64,000 nt of DNA from Utricularia gibba (lineage: Eukaryota; Streptophyta; Magnoliopsida; Lamiales; Lentibulariaceae). The stretch is taken from the NCBI GenBank assembly GCA_002189035.1, contig NEEC01000016.1:1116001-1180000 (forward strand). The letters run 5' to 3'. The number at the start of each line of letters is the position of its first letter. The stretch's first letter is position 1. Of the stretch, positions 11,901 through 25,900 are shown piece by piece. The translations under genes and the position numbers were made by a program. The notes beneath the pieces were generated by a model, which searched no databases, had not been told where the DNA came from, and worked only from the letters and a program-made list of their open reading frames with translations.

Positions 11901-14900
11901 CCTGATCTCAGCTGTGCTAAACAGTATGCCAAGTAAATCAGTAGCAGCTTCTTCATAGGCATCTTGAGGGCCAAGAGAGAGATACTTCGTCAGACCTTCC
12001 AAGGCCCCTGATTCCACCATAACAAGTTGATTTGAAGGGCAATCCGTAGCTATTTGTATTAGTAGTCCCAAAGCAAGAAATGGGGCTCCAGGACGATCAG
12101 GAATGGGCTTAAGCAAATCAACCAAAGCTGGTATAGCTTTCCTGGAAGTAGCACCAAGTCTGATGTCATCAACCCGAAACATCCGTTCAAGAGCAACTTG
12201 ATCAGGATAACGAATCAAACCAAATTCATCAGCTAACTCCAGAAGGTCTTGTATGTCTTCATCAGCGCAGCCAAGCATGGAAATGAGTCCCACTGCAGCT
12301 CCTGAATTTGCAACAGAGAGAAGTGTGCCCCTGCTACCATTACAGACAAGACTTGCCACAGCTTGGGCAGCAAAATATCTGTTTGCACCGTCATCTGATT
12401 TCAGCAAACTTGTCAATACAGGGATCGCTTTGATTGTTGCATTTCCTCTTATAATATCCCGACTCTGAAACAAAACTGCTAACAGTAAAGTACATATCCA
12501 CACGCTCCTCTCCTCCTTATAATCAGCCTGCAGACAGATTTTAGAGAAAAAAATGTGATCAGGAATATGACATGGTGCTAGTTAATCAGGGTTTAAATGG
12601 GCATCACATGTCAACATAAGTGATGATCGAACTTCATAGCAGTTCATTCAAAAATAAATAAAACTATGATTAGCTGTGGCGCTTTGAAGTTACCAGGGAG
12701 TACTGCATCGATGATAGAGAAATTTTTTCAGTAAGAACTTCGATTCCCCCAGCCTCCATAATCTCAACTTTACTTCTATCATCAAGAAATGCTAAGCAAG
12801 AAAGGAGCCACACTGTGATGTCGGCCCCACGAATGAAAGATGTGCATCTTTCCCTGTTTTGGCTTGCATCCTCCTCACTCATTCTGCAAATGCTTACAGC
12901 ATCCATCCTCGCATGTTCCCCAACCTCCAAAGTTCCGGTCAAAGGTAAAATCCCAACAAGTGAATGAAGGAGTGAGACACACAAATTGGATTGATTCAAA
13001 TCTTCAACCACCCTATGGCGATTAACTTTTGCAGTGCAGACAAGAAGTGCTGCTCCACCAACTTTAATTGCCAAATCAGAGGATACAATTATCCTTCTTG
13101 TAATAGAAGAAATGCATTCAGAGGAAGAGGATATTGTTTCACCAAGAGTTGTGGGCTGAGCCTGGGATAGCCTGGATAGGATTTCTATAGCCTTGTCCTG
13201 CACGTCTGGCGATGCATCAGGAATACATGAAACGATTGGTGTAATACTGCTGGGGCATTCAGCAAGAACAGTCCAAGCAGGTTTTACATTCCCAATATCT
13301 TCACCTGGCCTCGACAGAATAGCAAGAGCATCTAATGCCTCTGATCCAGAGATAGACACGCTATCAGCAGTTTCCAAGAAAGAAACTGCAGCAAGCACAG
13401 TACCTGTACGGTTTACACAGTCAATTATATCAGAGTCAATTTTACGCGTACGTAGGAGCCTAGAAATCGATGCTGATGCATGTATCCGCCCATCCTTCGA
13501 CCCTTCACGCAGCACTCTTGTGGCAGGTAAGATAATTTTTTCTACTGTAGCCTTTTCAGAAGCTTCACTGTCTAAAAGGAGATTGGCCAAAGCACAGACT
13601 GCCTGTTCTGCCACCTTCAGTACCGAGGAGTTAGCTAGTAGTACCAACAACGGAAGAGCTTCTAGACCAAGAACTGCCACATCATGATTCTCCTTAACAG
13701 AGAGAAAGATGGCAGCAATACATCGCGATGCTTCAACTAAAATGTTCTCAGTGTCTGCATTCAAGAGGTTGATGACAGCAGCAAAAGTGTTGACAGCTAT
13801 GACAGTTTCACGCAAGTCCTTCCTCAAATGAAAAATCCCAGCAAGAGCAAGGGCAGACTTCGCTTGAGTTTCTTCATTGTTGGAGCTTAATATTTTAATC
13901 ATTGTTTCAATGGCATCATTTTCAGCACTCCCTTCTCGTAGTAAATCATTCAGAGGGGCCACACACAGGAGGCTCTTTAATGCATCCAATACATATACCT
14001 TCGACTCCGGTAAATCACTGATCAGTAATGCAGTAAGTTGGCTGATAGTAGCTGTATCTGATTTGTGAATCAGATGATGTAATGTCTTTGCAGCAATTTC
14101 CTTCCCATTCACACTTCCATTTTTTAACAGCCAGAGTAATGCTGGAACCGCATCAGCACTTTCAACACATGCACGTATATCCTCACTGTGATTACAGAGG
14201 TTTCCAAGGATTGTTGCCGAATCTTCTTTAGCTTTCACAGATCCAGTTTCCAGAATTTGAACTAGAGGGGGGATACCACCAGCAGCGGTGATAGCCCATT
14301 TACTATCATCATTTTCAAGAGATAGCAGGCAGAGTAGTGCAACAGCATTCTCTTGTTGTTGTTCAGATGAAAGACCAAGAAGGGATATTAGAAGTTGAAT
14401 TCCCTCACGACCTTGAAGGGCTTGCCACAAGGTACCTTCATCATTACAAAGAAAGAGAAGAGGTCTTATTAACTCTTCCTGAACATCATTTAGTGCCATT
14501 GTAATCAAGCCAACAAGCAGTCTCTTTGCATCAGAATACGCCAGCTTGCTTGCAAGTACATCATTTCCATACAAACTGGCAAGAGCTTCAATTGTCCTTT
14601 CCTGAACCAAAAATGTTGCCTGAGGTTTGAACTGCTGAATAAGTGTTTTTTCCACCTCTAGAGGATCAGATGCTCGAGCAGATTCTGCCTTGCTATCATA
14701 TATCATCAAAGCAGATGCTAGTGCTCCTAGCGTATCAGCGATTTGAGCAGGAGAGGTGCAAGATCCAAGACTTTTACCAAGACTGGATATAACATAAGAC
14801 AAACCTCCTGATATATTTGCAAGTGCACACATTGCATTCTCTTGAAGAGCTTGGGCAAATTCGCCCTGCATAAATTCTTTAGACGGAGCTATTGTTGCAT

Positions 14901-16512
14901 TTATCAGAATAGGAATACCATTAGCGCTAGTAATCTCACGCTTGGCTTCTTTGCACTGTGCTGAAAGAGACTTGAGAGCAGCTGCAGCCTCTGCTCTAAC
15001 AGAAGCTTCATTTCCAGGACCAAGAAGCTTAAGGAGCAGTTTAGTTGCCTCGGCAGACAAAATACTAGAACAAACAGATGAGTCCTCCGTGATCATGCAA
15101 GCCAGTAGAAAACATACATTTGCTTGAGTACTCGCTTGACCTGCCGTAAGCAATTTGATTAGTATATCAACCCCCCAGCTTGGAGAGTTGCAGGCCAAAA
15201 GCCTTCTGTGCTGCTACACAGATTCCTCAAAGTTCCTGTAAGTAAGTCATCAATCACATTTCCCGACTCAAGTCCCTTCTTCAGCTGTTTCCAGAGTACG
15301 GGGACAACACCTTCTGTTGAGAAGATTTTTGATCCAACATGATCCTTATTTCCACCACGGGATACAGCATATATGGTTTTTGCAGCCGCCATCTGGCCTT
15401 CAATTGAGCTAGACTTGAGAAGACCAAGTAGAGGAGGGATGCAACCACCAAGTAAAACTTTAACCCGCAATTCATTTTCTTGGCATAAAGAGCCCAAAAC
15501 ATTAGCAGCTTGCATCTTGATCCCAAGTGATCCAGACCGAAGAAGTGATACGAGAACAGGAACTGCTTGAGAATGTGACCCTACAGCTCCAAATACATTT
15601 TCCCTTGAAATGATTAGATCATGTAGCTGCTTCAAGGACCTTTCCTTTTCTTGTATTGAAGTTGAACTCAGTCGCAATCGCTCAACACATTGTGCAACAC
15701 TTGCTAATGTGCCATCTGGATCCTCCATGCTAGCCCTATCTCTGCTTGTGAAAATGCATTACAGAATGTTATCCGAGAATTACACACTCCTGAGGCAACA
15801 CTATGGCAAACAAAAGAAAGGGATAGGCGATTTTCTCCTCATAAACTAGAGACTACAATCAGCATATTTCAATTTATTCGATCAGAAAAGCAACAACATG
15901 ATCAAGATAAAACCAAGATATGATGGAGCATTGAGTCAAACTTGATTAGTTATATCTGCCCCAAATACAAAATGAAAGTAGACAAAAGAAAAATCGACAA
16001 ATTTGCTACCTTGTAGAGTGTTTTACTGTGAGAACGGGGGTTTGAGGTTCTGGTTCACGAGATTTAGCCTCCCCATTTCTCTCCTACAAAAATATGAGTG
16101 GTGTTAAAAATAATAACGCTTCATTTATCCAGCATATGATAGAGATAGTGCCCCTGCAGAAAGCAGATTGAGAGTCGCCAAGGGTATAGACTAATGCGAT
16201 GCCGAGTTTGCTTCAAAGCCAGACAATAAGCTGAATCTTCTGATCTAATCAATTTACTAAGAATCCAATTGAAACAGTAATGTGGATCTTCCAAGATCTC
16301 CTTCTTAATTCAGAAGATAAGAGAAAACAGCTGATACCAAGAGGGCTTTTTGATAGAAAACTCAATCAGACATGAAAACAGATGCAATGATAAAAGCCTA
16401 CCAAATATGATGAAAAAAAAAGTCAACAGTTTGAAACTAATTATACCAAATCATTTGGTGAAACACCGTTGCCACTGGGAGCAGTAACTCTCCACGCTAC
16501 CGTAGTTGCCAT
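8998..16512 (-). CDS. CSI1: CELLULOSE SYNTHASE INTERACTIVE protein (armadillo repeats plus C2 domain); one frame break
   Basis: CSI proteins link plasma-membrane cellulose synthase complexes to cortical microtubules and guide cellulose deposition. The seven coding exons (minus) are 16447-16512, 16010-16083, 12694-15741, 9983-12527, 9413-9867, 9226-9342 and 8998-9138. All junctions fit in phase once a single base is restored, giving about 2148 aa, the usual CSI1 length. The N-terminus is [20 protein letters not shown] and exon 3 opens [20 protein letters not shown]. More than 20 armadillo-type helices follow (for example [20 protein letters not shown]). The C-terminal C2 domain runs from [13 protein letters not shown] through [12 protein letters not shown] to the end, EIEIQWSNK. 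Inside exon 3 the frame shifts by one base at the six-C run 15171-15176 (plus), between LQAGG and VDILIKLL, with no homology gap, so error is likely. The last intron (9139-9225, 87 bp) is stop-free. CSI1 versus CSI3 was not resolved by alignment. Confidence 0.95.
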
Positions 16513-17986
16513 GTCTTCGATTACTCCCTGGTTACCTTGAGACCTACGGTTTCTAGTTACAGGGAAGAGCTAACACGGCCAACCTGCGCAAACTAACTGA
16601 AGTAAACCGCTAGTCAAATAATTTAAGCTGCAAGCACAGTATCAGTCAGCAGAAAGTGATGAAATCTACGTACCAGTCTTCAAATGATTGACTCAGTAAC
16701 GGCGAATCCATCTAGAATTTCGCGTGCAATCAACGAAAAAGGGAACACGCACCCCGGAAAATAAACTCACGAAATCAGCAGATCAAACACACCCACGTGT
16801 AAATTCGCAAATCCAAAATGCAATCAATAGCCAAGTTCACTAGTTCACGTGTAGCAAGAACATTCCCACACATAGAGTAGATCCAGCATAAATCAAACTT
16901 ACCCTTGATGAGATTCATCAAAGACCATGAAGAGTCATTCTTTTCCCGCACCAATGTGGGTGATCCAATCAACGATGGGCAGTATGGCACCAAAGGCGTT
17001 GGTTGTGCTAGGATATGATAATGCCAACTTCCCCCTCTCTCTCTCTCTGCCCCCGGTGGTTTCAACAACAAGGCGTCGGTCCAGTGAGATGCAGATAGCG
17101 ATTTGGGAACTGACAATCGAAGAAGGTAAATCCTTCTTCTTTTCTTTTTCAATGTAGCTCCTGATAGAGAGAGAGAGAATTATGAATGTCGCTAACGTCT
17201 ACTGAGAACAGTGGAATGGGGCCACCGACAGATTCTGTCCGTGGCTTCCTCGGCTTTACGGCTTCCACTCCGGCTGGCTCACCTTAGCTTCCTTTTTATT
17301 TTGAGTCTATTTTGTTTTATTAATTTTTTAAATATTTAATTTTTAAGTAATCTAATTTAAATCAGAAATTCAGATTTTATGATTAACTTCAGAAATTATT
17401 GAATTTTTCGAATCTTTTTTTAAAAAATTAAATAAAAAAATTAATTAAAAATTATACTATTTAATTTTTATCTATTCTAAAAATATATTTATATGATAAT
17501 ATTAAATTATACAATAATTTAATATATTAAACTTTACAATATATATATATTAATTTATTAAAGTTTACAATATAAGTTTATGTTATACTACAAAAAAATT
17601 TATAGTCTCAAACTAATTATATTTATGTAATCTTAAAATTGAGTATATTCTACATAATTACAAATCCTTTAATTCACACAACCCGTCAAATCAATTGTAG
17701 TGGGGTTGGGATTTTGAATACCATAATTGTTTATTAATTTAAGCAGCTGACCAGCCGAGCCAGGGTTGACTGCTGGCGGCGCGCCAACTAGCTGTTTCTC
17801 TTTCTTAGCTGGCGATGAACGCCTCAAAATAAATAAAATAATAAAAAAATCAAACGCATGGTGTGTGTGTGTGTGTGTTTTGGGTTCTTGCAAAACCTAG
17901 CAGACTTTCTCCGCCTGCGTTTTTCTCAGCGTGTTGCAGATACTTCCTTGATTGGAGGGGTTGAGGTCATTCCGAAGACAGTGGAA
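16513..17986. other. Divergent intergenic region CSI1 / TSR3
   Basis: The left part up to about 17220 is plausibly CSI1 5' leader, with a (CT)n tract at 17035-17048. From about 17290 to 17680 it is very AT-rich with no gene. A (GT)9 microsatellite sits at 17861-17878, just upstream of the TSR3 leader. Short open frames here have no family support. Confidence 0.55.
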
Positions 17987-20076
17987 ATGGGTCACAATGG
18001 CAAGCAGAGGCGAAGGCGATTGACGCAGGATGGCAATCATCGGAATCACCCTCGGGAGCAATTGCATCATCGTCAGAGGCACGCTATTGCACTTGGATTA
18101 TTCTCAATCTCAGAAAACTTAAATTTATTCCCTTTTATCTTTTTGACGTCGTTTGTTGCTTTGTGTTCCACAATTTTCAGGGATGAAGAAGATGGCTCTT
18201 TGCCGAGTAATCCAGGTTTGTGATGTTCAACCGAGGTTTTGCGGCATGAATTGTGTAGAAGTGTCATGAGGCTTCTTTTGTTTGCAGCTGAGGAAGTGGT
18301 GGAGCAAAAGGTTCCAGCGGTTAACCTTGCCATGTGGGTAAGTATTTCACGTTGCAATTATAGTGAGTGGTAGTGTTAATGTAGGATTTGTGAGAATTGA
18401 TGCAATACTTGTACTGAATCGAATGCTTTTGAGTGTGTATGTGGTAGGTTTGTTTTTACGTTTTATGTTTTCTATGTTAGTTGCAAGCCATTCGTATTCA
18501 GTCACTATTCTATTAATCTGATGTGTTTCATTGATTCGTATACAGGATTTTGGTCAATGTGATGCGAAGAGGTGCACAGGGAGAAAGCTTGCGAGATTTG
18601 GCTTTTTGAAAGAAAGTATTTTTTTTTGACCTTTTGTGTCATAAATGATTGAAAAGTGTCTTTCAATTTTCACTGGCTGTTTGATGATAGAATGATCTTA
18701 ATTCCATTTTCCAAATCTGTGTAGGAATTGCGCGTTGGGAGTGCATTTGGTGGAGTTGTTTTAAGGTATGTAGTACTGGAAGGCTAGTTACTTTCAGGGA
18801 GAAAAGTTACTTCTCTTTATTTTTTTGGCTTCATTGGTGGGACTTGTTGCCCCATCTGATGGTATATTGCTGTTTTCAGTCCAACTGGAACGCAGTGCGT
18901 CTCCAGGGAAGATCTAGAATTAGTTAAAAGAAGAGGTTTAGCTGTTGTTGACTGTTCATGGGCACGCCTGGAGGATGTGCCATTTTCCAAGCTTCGTTGT
19001 GCCGCTCCTCGACTCTGTATGATCTTCTGATCCAACTTAACCAGAATGATTTCTTCTTGATTATGAATCGCTTGTTCTATTAACTCTTTGCTGAAGAGTA
19101 GTGACTGTAGAATATGCCACTCATATAATATTCTACAATTGGTAGCGGCATCAGCTTGTACCCACATTTTATGAATCGGGTCACTTCCTGTACCTCAACT
19201 TTAAAATAAATCCATTCATGTTTTGCATTATAACCAGTCCACACAGAGATCTTACGATTTCCTGACTACTTGTTTCTGAAACCTTCTTTTTCTTTTTTAT
19301 GAGAGGAAACGCAGTACCATGGTTGGTAGCAGCAAATCCAGTAAACTATGGTCGGCCTTGTGAGCTCTCATGTGTTGAGGCGCTAGCTGCAGCTCTAATC
19401 ATATGGTACTAAAACTTCATCCTTCTTTCCCACCTTGATTTGGCTTCTATGACGCCCCCATGAACCATTCCCTGTTCTTTTTTCTTTCTATCCCGCACAC
19501 ACCTCAGTATAATGATTTAGTTGGCCCATCTAGAAGCTTTTTGTGATATAATTACTGTTAATCTCTTGAGCAGTGGAGAGGAAGAGACAGGGCATCTGTT
19601 GCTTAGCAAGTTCAAATGGGGCCACGCTTTCCTATCTCTTAACAGGTGGGGATATTTTCCACAAACCACCCCTACTCCTCTGCTTGACCTTCAAAGAACT
19701 CACTTGTGAATGAAGCAATGCAGGGAACTTCTTAAATCATACTCAGATTGCCAAAACGGCAACGAAGTGATCACCATCCAAAACAATTGGCTTTCACACG
19801 CGAACTCCGGAACTCCAAACGACTTTTCCAGCAAAGGAGGTATACACATATCTGTCAGTTTCTACTTGGGAAAAAATATCTTCATGCATTGGTTTGGTGA
19901 GAATCTCCCAAGAAGTTGTGTAATGAGATGAATGTGTTTCAGGAGAGCATTCCGAATCACACAAGGATGAAGACGAGTCTGGTGCAAGCTCTGAAGATGA
20001 CCTTCCTCCTCTTGAAAGAAACATGAATCACTTCTACCTGGAAGAAGAAGAGGAGAGCCTTGATGATGAGTGTTGA
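17987..20076 (+). CDS. TSR3: 18S rRNA aminocarboxypropyltransferase TSR3
   Basis: Tsr3 transfers the 3-amino-3-carboxypropyl group from SAM to a hypermodified pseudouridine of 18S rRNA, late in small-subunit maturation in the cytoplasm. Exons: 17987-18078, 18181-18215, 18288-18337, 18546-18615, 18725-18765, 18880-19016, 19315-19405, 19574-19645, 19724-19839 and 19943-20076, giving about 278 aa. Conserved stretches are [55 protein letters not shown] and [15 protein letters not shown], with an acidic C-terminal tail. Two oddities: intron 1 appears to use a GC donor (AG|GCACGC) and is otherwise stop-free, and exon 4 ends in phase 1 whereas exon 5 needs phase 0. One surplus base, or an unusual donor near 18612-18616, must be assumed. 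All other junctions are clean. Confidence 0.9.
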
Positions 20077-20427
20077 TGAGGGCTCTCTCATATTTGTGAT
20101 CTTTTTCGCTGCAACTGCAAAATAATAATAAAAAATTTTCCATTGAAATGGTGAATTGAGCGCATCATTTTCTAATTTTCATCAACTATTGTTTTAAAAT
20201 TCGAATTTCATTTGAATTTATGATTTTTTAAATTAGATTTTAATATTTTTTTTTATAAAAATTTACAAACTTAAATAATTATTTTTATTTTTATAATAAA
20301 TTAAAATTTATTATAAAAAACATTTTCAAAATTATTTAGAAAATAAAAAAATGAGTTGAATTTAATTCTAAAATATTTGATGGTGATCCTTTTTTTTAAT
20401 TCAAATAGTTTTTAAAAAAATAGGCAG
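20077..20427. other. Short AT-rich spacer TSR3 / eL30
   Basis: TSR3 3' end followed by T/A-rich sequence. No gene or repeat is recognised. Confidence 0.5.
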
Positions 20428-20565
20428 TGGGCCCCCTAAACTAGGGGCCTTAAAGTGTGGCCCAAATCCTACAGGCCGAGATTGCACCGTGCCCAAGCCC
20501 ATCTCTGGTGGACGAGGTCCGTACAGCGTCGCTGTGGTATATTAAGCAATTTGGTTCTAGGGTTT
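20428..20565 (+). promoter_or_regulatory. eL30 promoter: site II elements and telo-box
   Basis: TGGGCC at 20428-20433, GGCCCA at 20459-20464 and AGCCCA at 20496-20501 match plant site II (TGGGCY) elements. TAGGGTTT at 20558-20565 is a telo-box. This combination is typical of plant ribosomal-protein and cell-growth promoters and lies 60-200 bp upstream of the eL30 ATG. Confidence 0.7.
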
Positions 20566-20626
20566 TGATTGTTACAAGCTTTTCCGGTCAGCGTTGAAAC
20601 CGTAGCTCTTCCTGCGGGCTGCAACA

Positions 20627-21617
<991 letters not shown>

Positions 21618-22284
21618 AAGAAATCTTCCCACCTTCCTGGTTTTGGCATCTCGTTTCAGCTCCATTAGCAGAGTCCTCAATCTGAAAAGTTTTGTTTTTC
21701 AACATTGTACATGAGATTGAAGCATGGGCGGGCTTTTTCTTTTGTGGTGATTCCCTGATAGAGAGCTTGATCATCGTAAACTTCTTGAACGATTCTTCCC
21801 ATATTGAAGTTTTAGAACGAAAGTCACTCGGGAATTGCGAGTGCCTTGTTGAATGAAACATAAACTCTTGAATCAACCTCCTAGAATGCCTGATGAGATT
21901 CCCGGGTTCCTATGGACAATAAATCTTCAGCTAGGCTTCCTTAACAAATCGACGTTGGATTTAGTGTCTGCAAAGTTCTCCAAAACCCGATGCTTGTTCC
22001 GGGTGGGGAACAAGAATTTAAGACACGAATCAGCCATGGATTAGGAACGTGCATATGGATTCTTCTCCTAGTCTCTAAGCCCGATTGGGTTGACATTCCA
22101 GCAGCCGTTCTGCTCCACTACGACGGCTCAACAACACGATAAGCCCTTTCAAGGGCCGCACATGGTTGGATTCTTCACGAAATTTTGTGCAAAACAAAAT
22201 TGGATGAGAGAGAGCATGGAGTTGCTAATTGCAAGCTAAGCATGAAAAACGCAAAAAGCTTGGATCCTTGAGGGATCGGGGTTT
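21618..22284. other. eL30 3' region and spacer
   Basis: The first part is presumably the eL30 3' UTR. The rest, to the tRNA, shows no supportable gene. Two T5 runs (minus sense) at 22245-22257 serve the tRNA. Confidence 0.5.
22245..22257 (-). terminator. RNA polymerase III T-run terminator of tRNA-Trp
   Basis: On the minus strand two T5 runs (22253-22257 and 22245-22249) begin about 28 nt downstream of the tRNA 3' end. They fit a pol III terminator with a backup. Confidence 0.6.
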
Positions 22285-22356
22285 TGAACCCGACGTGAAT
22301 CGAACACGCAACCTTCTGATCTGGAGTCAGACGCGCTACCATTGCGCCACGGATCC
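22285..22356 (-). tRNA. tRNA-Trp (anticodon CCA)
   Basis: A 72-nt intronless tRNA. The acceptor stem GGATCCG pairs with CGGGTTC (one G-U), with discriminator A. D-arm GCGCAATGGTAGCGC, anticodon loop CTCCAGA with anticodon CCA, and T-arm GTGTTCGATTCAC are all present. The A box (TGGCGCAATGG) and B box (GTTCGATTC) match pol III promoters. CCA is not encoded, as expected for a nuclear gene. Confidence 0.97.
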
Positions 22357-22525
22357 TTGGGTGTTAAATAACAAAGATCAATAAATCATAATAACATCTA
22401 CACAAGCACAGCACTCAATCCTAGGGCGGCCCGGCATATCCAGCATTCCCGATAAAAACTCAAAAACTTGTAATTGAAAGCAGATTCGATCTTTATTTGG
22501 GTTTCGGATTCCGCAGCAGGGTTTC

Positions 22526-22963
22526 TCAAGGATTGTAAAAATGGCCCCCGCATCTACATCTCCATCCGAGTGGCTTGTAATTGGAGTACCTGTTGTCGGC
22601 GGAGTTGTAGAAGTAAGCAGCGGGCAACTCATCCGCCGCGGCCGAGGTGGAGGATTCCGGCTGGACGCCGCTGTGACTGGGTAGAGTTGGTACTTGAGCC
22701 GCCATGCATGGGTGACACTGATTGCACTTGTTGTGGCAGCTGGGGGGCCTCGATCCTAGCCTCATTCTCTCCGTCACCACGAAGCCCTGCAAAGAATTGT
22801 CAGGTGGTCAGTTTTAAAATCCCAAAATGCATGGGTGATAGAAGGAATTAGTGTGGAAATTTCGTACTCTGTAGATATCTGTGGAACTGAAACAATGAAC
22901 TGAAGAGTAGAGGAGGAAGAAGAGAATTGAAATCAGGGGGGAGATGTTGGAGGAGGAAACCAT
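22526..22963 (-). CDS. EPIDERMAL PATTERNING FACTOR-like secreted peptide
   Basis: EPFL peptides are secreted cysteine-rich ligands of ERECTA-family receptor kinases that control stomatal spacing, stem growth or organ shape. Two exons on the minus strand: 22868-22963 and 22526-22786, phase 0, 118 aa. Exon 1 encodes a signal peptide (MVSSSNISPLISILFFLLYS). Exon 2 encodes the mature domain: LGSRPPSCHNKCNQCHPCMA, QVPTLPS, a variable loop, then YSNYKPLGWRCRCGGHFYNP at the very C-terminus. Six cysteines are present in the C-x3-C-x2-C-x2-C ... C-x-C pattern. The HNKCN-CHPC core and the NYKP ending resemble the EPFL4/5/6 group, but the subgroup was not tested. The ATG at 22961-22963 is the only start giving a signal peptide. 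Confidence 0.93.
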
Positions 22964-25900
22964 TATTCATTAATGAAATCATGGGGATGGTTCCATCTCT
23001 TTCACAGAATCAAAGGGTGAAGAGTGAAGGATGGTGAAGGGATGGAAAAGAGCAGACTTTTCTCAGGGTACAGGAAAAAAGAAAGCAGCTGTGGTCGGAG
23101 AACATTGCGTTGTAACTCCTAAGTAGAGAATGTACCTCCGAGAACAAAGAAAAATTTGTGTGTTTTGAGTTGGGGATGATGAACAGTAGTTGACAACAGC
23201 ATCACAGAAAAAGGAACACGAGAATAGGAAGAGAAGGCATCATACGAACAGGGGGACCCCCATTGTTCAATCTGGTTTCTTTAACATCATTCATTAGCCC
23301 ATTGGCAGCTGTTCGGAAAGTGAAAGCTCTTTTCTCCAGTGAAATTGATGCCTTTTTCCCCCTCCGTTTCCAAGGAAAAGTTCACATCCACAACCCTTTT
23401 CACTTTGCTCATTCCCATGCCTCATCAACTTCCTCCTCCGTTTAATCATCATTCCCATCTCCAAGTTCCCTGCTGCTTACCACTGGTGTTCCAGCTTCTA
23501 CTTCTCAAGATCCTCTGCTTCTGTGTGTCAGCATTAGTTTTATATGAAGTGTTAGACATGTGCCCACCAAGGGTAGAATGTAGGCTTGCTCATGTATGCA
23601 TGGTTCGAAACTTTCTGATTGGATGAACATGGAATCACCAAGATGATGTATTTTAAAGCAAGGTACCAGTAGTTGGGATGCTCCCACACTACACTAGCCA
23701 CTAGGCAATAGAATGCTGGTGAAGGGAGCAGTAGAGTGGGAGGAGAGAAATAAATGAGCCTCTGAAGGAAGCAGTGATGGCTTGTGAGCCAGCCATCCAC
23801 CAACCAACTTGGCTTTCAGTTTTGACTGAGAGGTAAAAGGAAACGGTGAAAATCTTGCTTGCTCGTTGAATATGGGCAGAAGCAAGCTTTCTGCAGTAGA
23901 AGGGTAAAAAGAAGAAAATGGTTCTGTTCACAGAGGAGAACACAGAGACACAACGCAAGCTCTTGGGAAAAAGATATAACTCGTATTCTTCCCCTTCTGT
24001 CCCACATGGCCGATGCATAATGCACTTCATGAAACCACCTTCCGCCCTCATACCATATTCAACTTATGTTTCTTTCATATAAATATTTTTCATTATATTT
24101 TTAAGTTTTTTTTTTCAATAATTTTAAATATATATTTATAAAATAAAATGTATTAAATATAATTTCAACTTTAAACACATGGAAAATATTAAATAATTTA
24201 AATATATCATTCATTAAATTAAATGGGTGTAGTTGGGAGTGTCATTCTAAAATACAGTAAATATGAAGAGTTTTACTGTCAAATTTTAAAATTGCATTGT
24301 AAGATTTTCAATTTGATATTTGCTACTTCATGTTTATCAAAACTAACCAATTTTAATTCACGAACGCAATATAATCATTATTATTTTGAATCATACAACA
24401 TGCGAATACAATGTATAACTCTAGTAGAGTTATCTTTTGATTTATCGAATTGCAAATGCGAATTCAAAAAATCTTATCAATTCATTTTTTAAAAGTTTCG
24501 AAAACTTTTTAAATCTTCATTAAACAATTTTAATAACTTAATGTGTTTATTTTATAATTTTGAAACTTGAAGATTAACTTATTTATACTCAACACTAGAG
24601 CTGTTTTTATTACAATTTTGTGTAACCTAAATTTTCCAATCTTTACTAAATAAATGGGTCCCAATGCCGCTGGATTGAAGTACCAATACCATGACTAGAT
24701 ATATTTAAAAAAAGAAAAAAAGAAAAAAAGCAATGGGCGTGGTTGTACGGCAATCGAGACTAGAGGGGCTCGCGTGATCAGGGACCGTTCGTCAAATGGC
24801 GCGGATGTATCGGAAAATAGGCTTCCACCCTACCCTAGCATGGTCCTCCTTGTTGCGGTCCATGCGTTTTGCCACAACCAATTATCAACCTTCTCCCATT
24901 GTTATTATTATTAAAAATAAATAACAGTGATATACCGAGTTTCTCAAAAAAAAAAAAAAAACCCAATCCTAAGTGTTCTAAATTTCAGAGTTTTTTCGAA
25001 ATGAAATATTTTTGAAATTTTCTTAATATTTGATCATTTTTCTAAACTTTGCCTGAAATTTAGATTTCTAGAATAAATTCATTTTTTTTTCAAAATCAGA
25101 TCTTATATTTATATTCTCTATTTTATATATTCAAACTTTACAATTTCACGTTCATTATTTTCAAGTAAAATATTTCATACAAGATTAGAAATATTCATCA
25201 ATTTAAATATGTCTCCAACTCCATTCGTAACCAACATGATATATTGTCATGAGACTCTTGATCTCGTCTTATATTATGTTAATTTGATATTATTATATAC
25301 ATTATTAACTCTGACTAATTTGCAATTATAGTTTTGCCATGACATCCCACATTATGACAAATATATGACACAAGTTGATAAATTTTCATTTTGGTCACTG
25401 AGTCAAATAGGGGTAATTTTGAAAAATGAACATTCCCCATTTAATAGACATGAGAAACAGTTTTCTTCAGTATAAATATTTTGTCTTTATATGTATGAAA
25501 AAACTATTGATAGTTATTTTTCAAAATGAACCACCTCATAGTTGCATTGATTAATAAAAAAAAGTGTGTAATAATTGTTTGGTTTTCATGATTGCATAAG
25601 AGTAATCAAAATTGGTAGTTATTGAAATAAGGGGTGTGTTTAGTTCCAAATGAAAACAAATTTGAGATTTCATTTAATTGATATTTCTAAACAGAATATG
25701 ATTTGATTTGGAGAATATAATGTTTAATGATATAAGCTACGTTTGGAAAACCACTTCATAATTGATTTTAATAGAATTGAAAATGATGATAAAATGAAAA
25801 TTAATATATATTGGAATGTATTTTTTAAAAATAATTATTTCATAATTGATTAATGTTTGAAGCATAAAAAAAGAAGAAATGATTTTTATAAATAAATAAT

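Noticed and set aside
10726-15570. Numerous plus-strand open frames inside CSI1
   Set aside because: All are antisense to well-conserved armadillo-repeat exons.
16775-17157. Open frames on both strands upstream of CSI1
   Set aside because: No homology; the region fits CSI1 5' leader with CT repeats.
23263-24051. Overlapping short frames on both strands upstream of EPFL
   Set aside because: No domain, no splice consistency; more likely EPFL leader and promoter.
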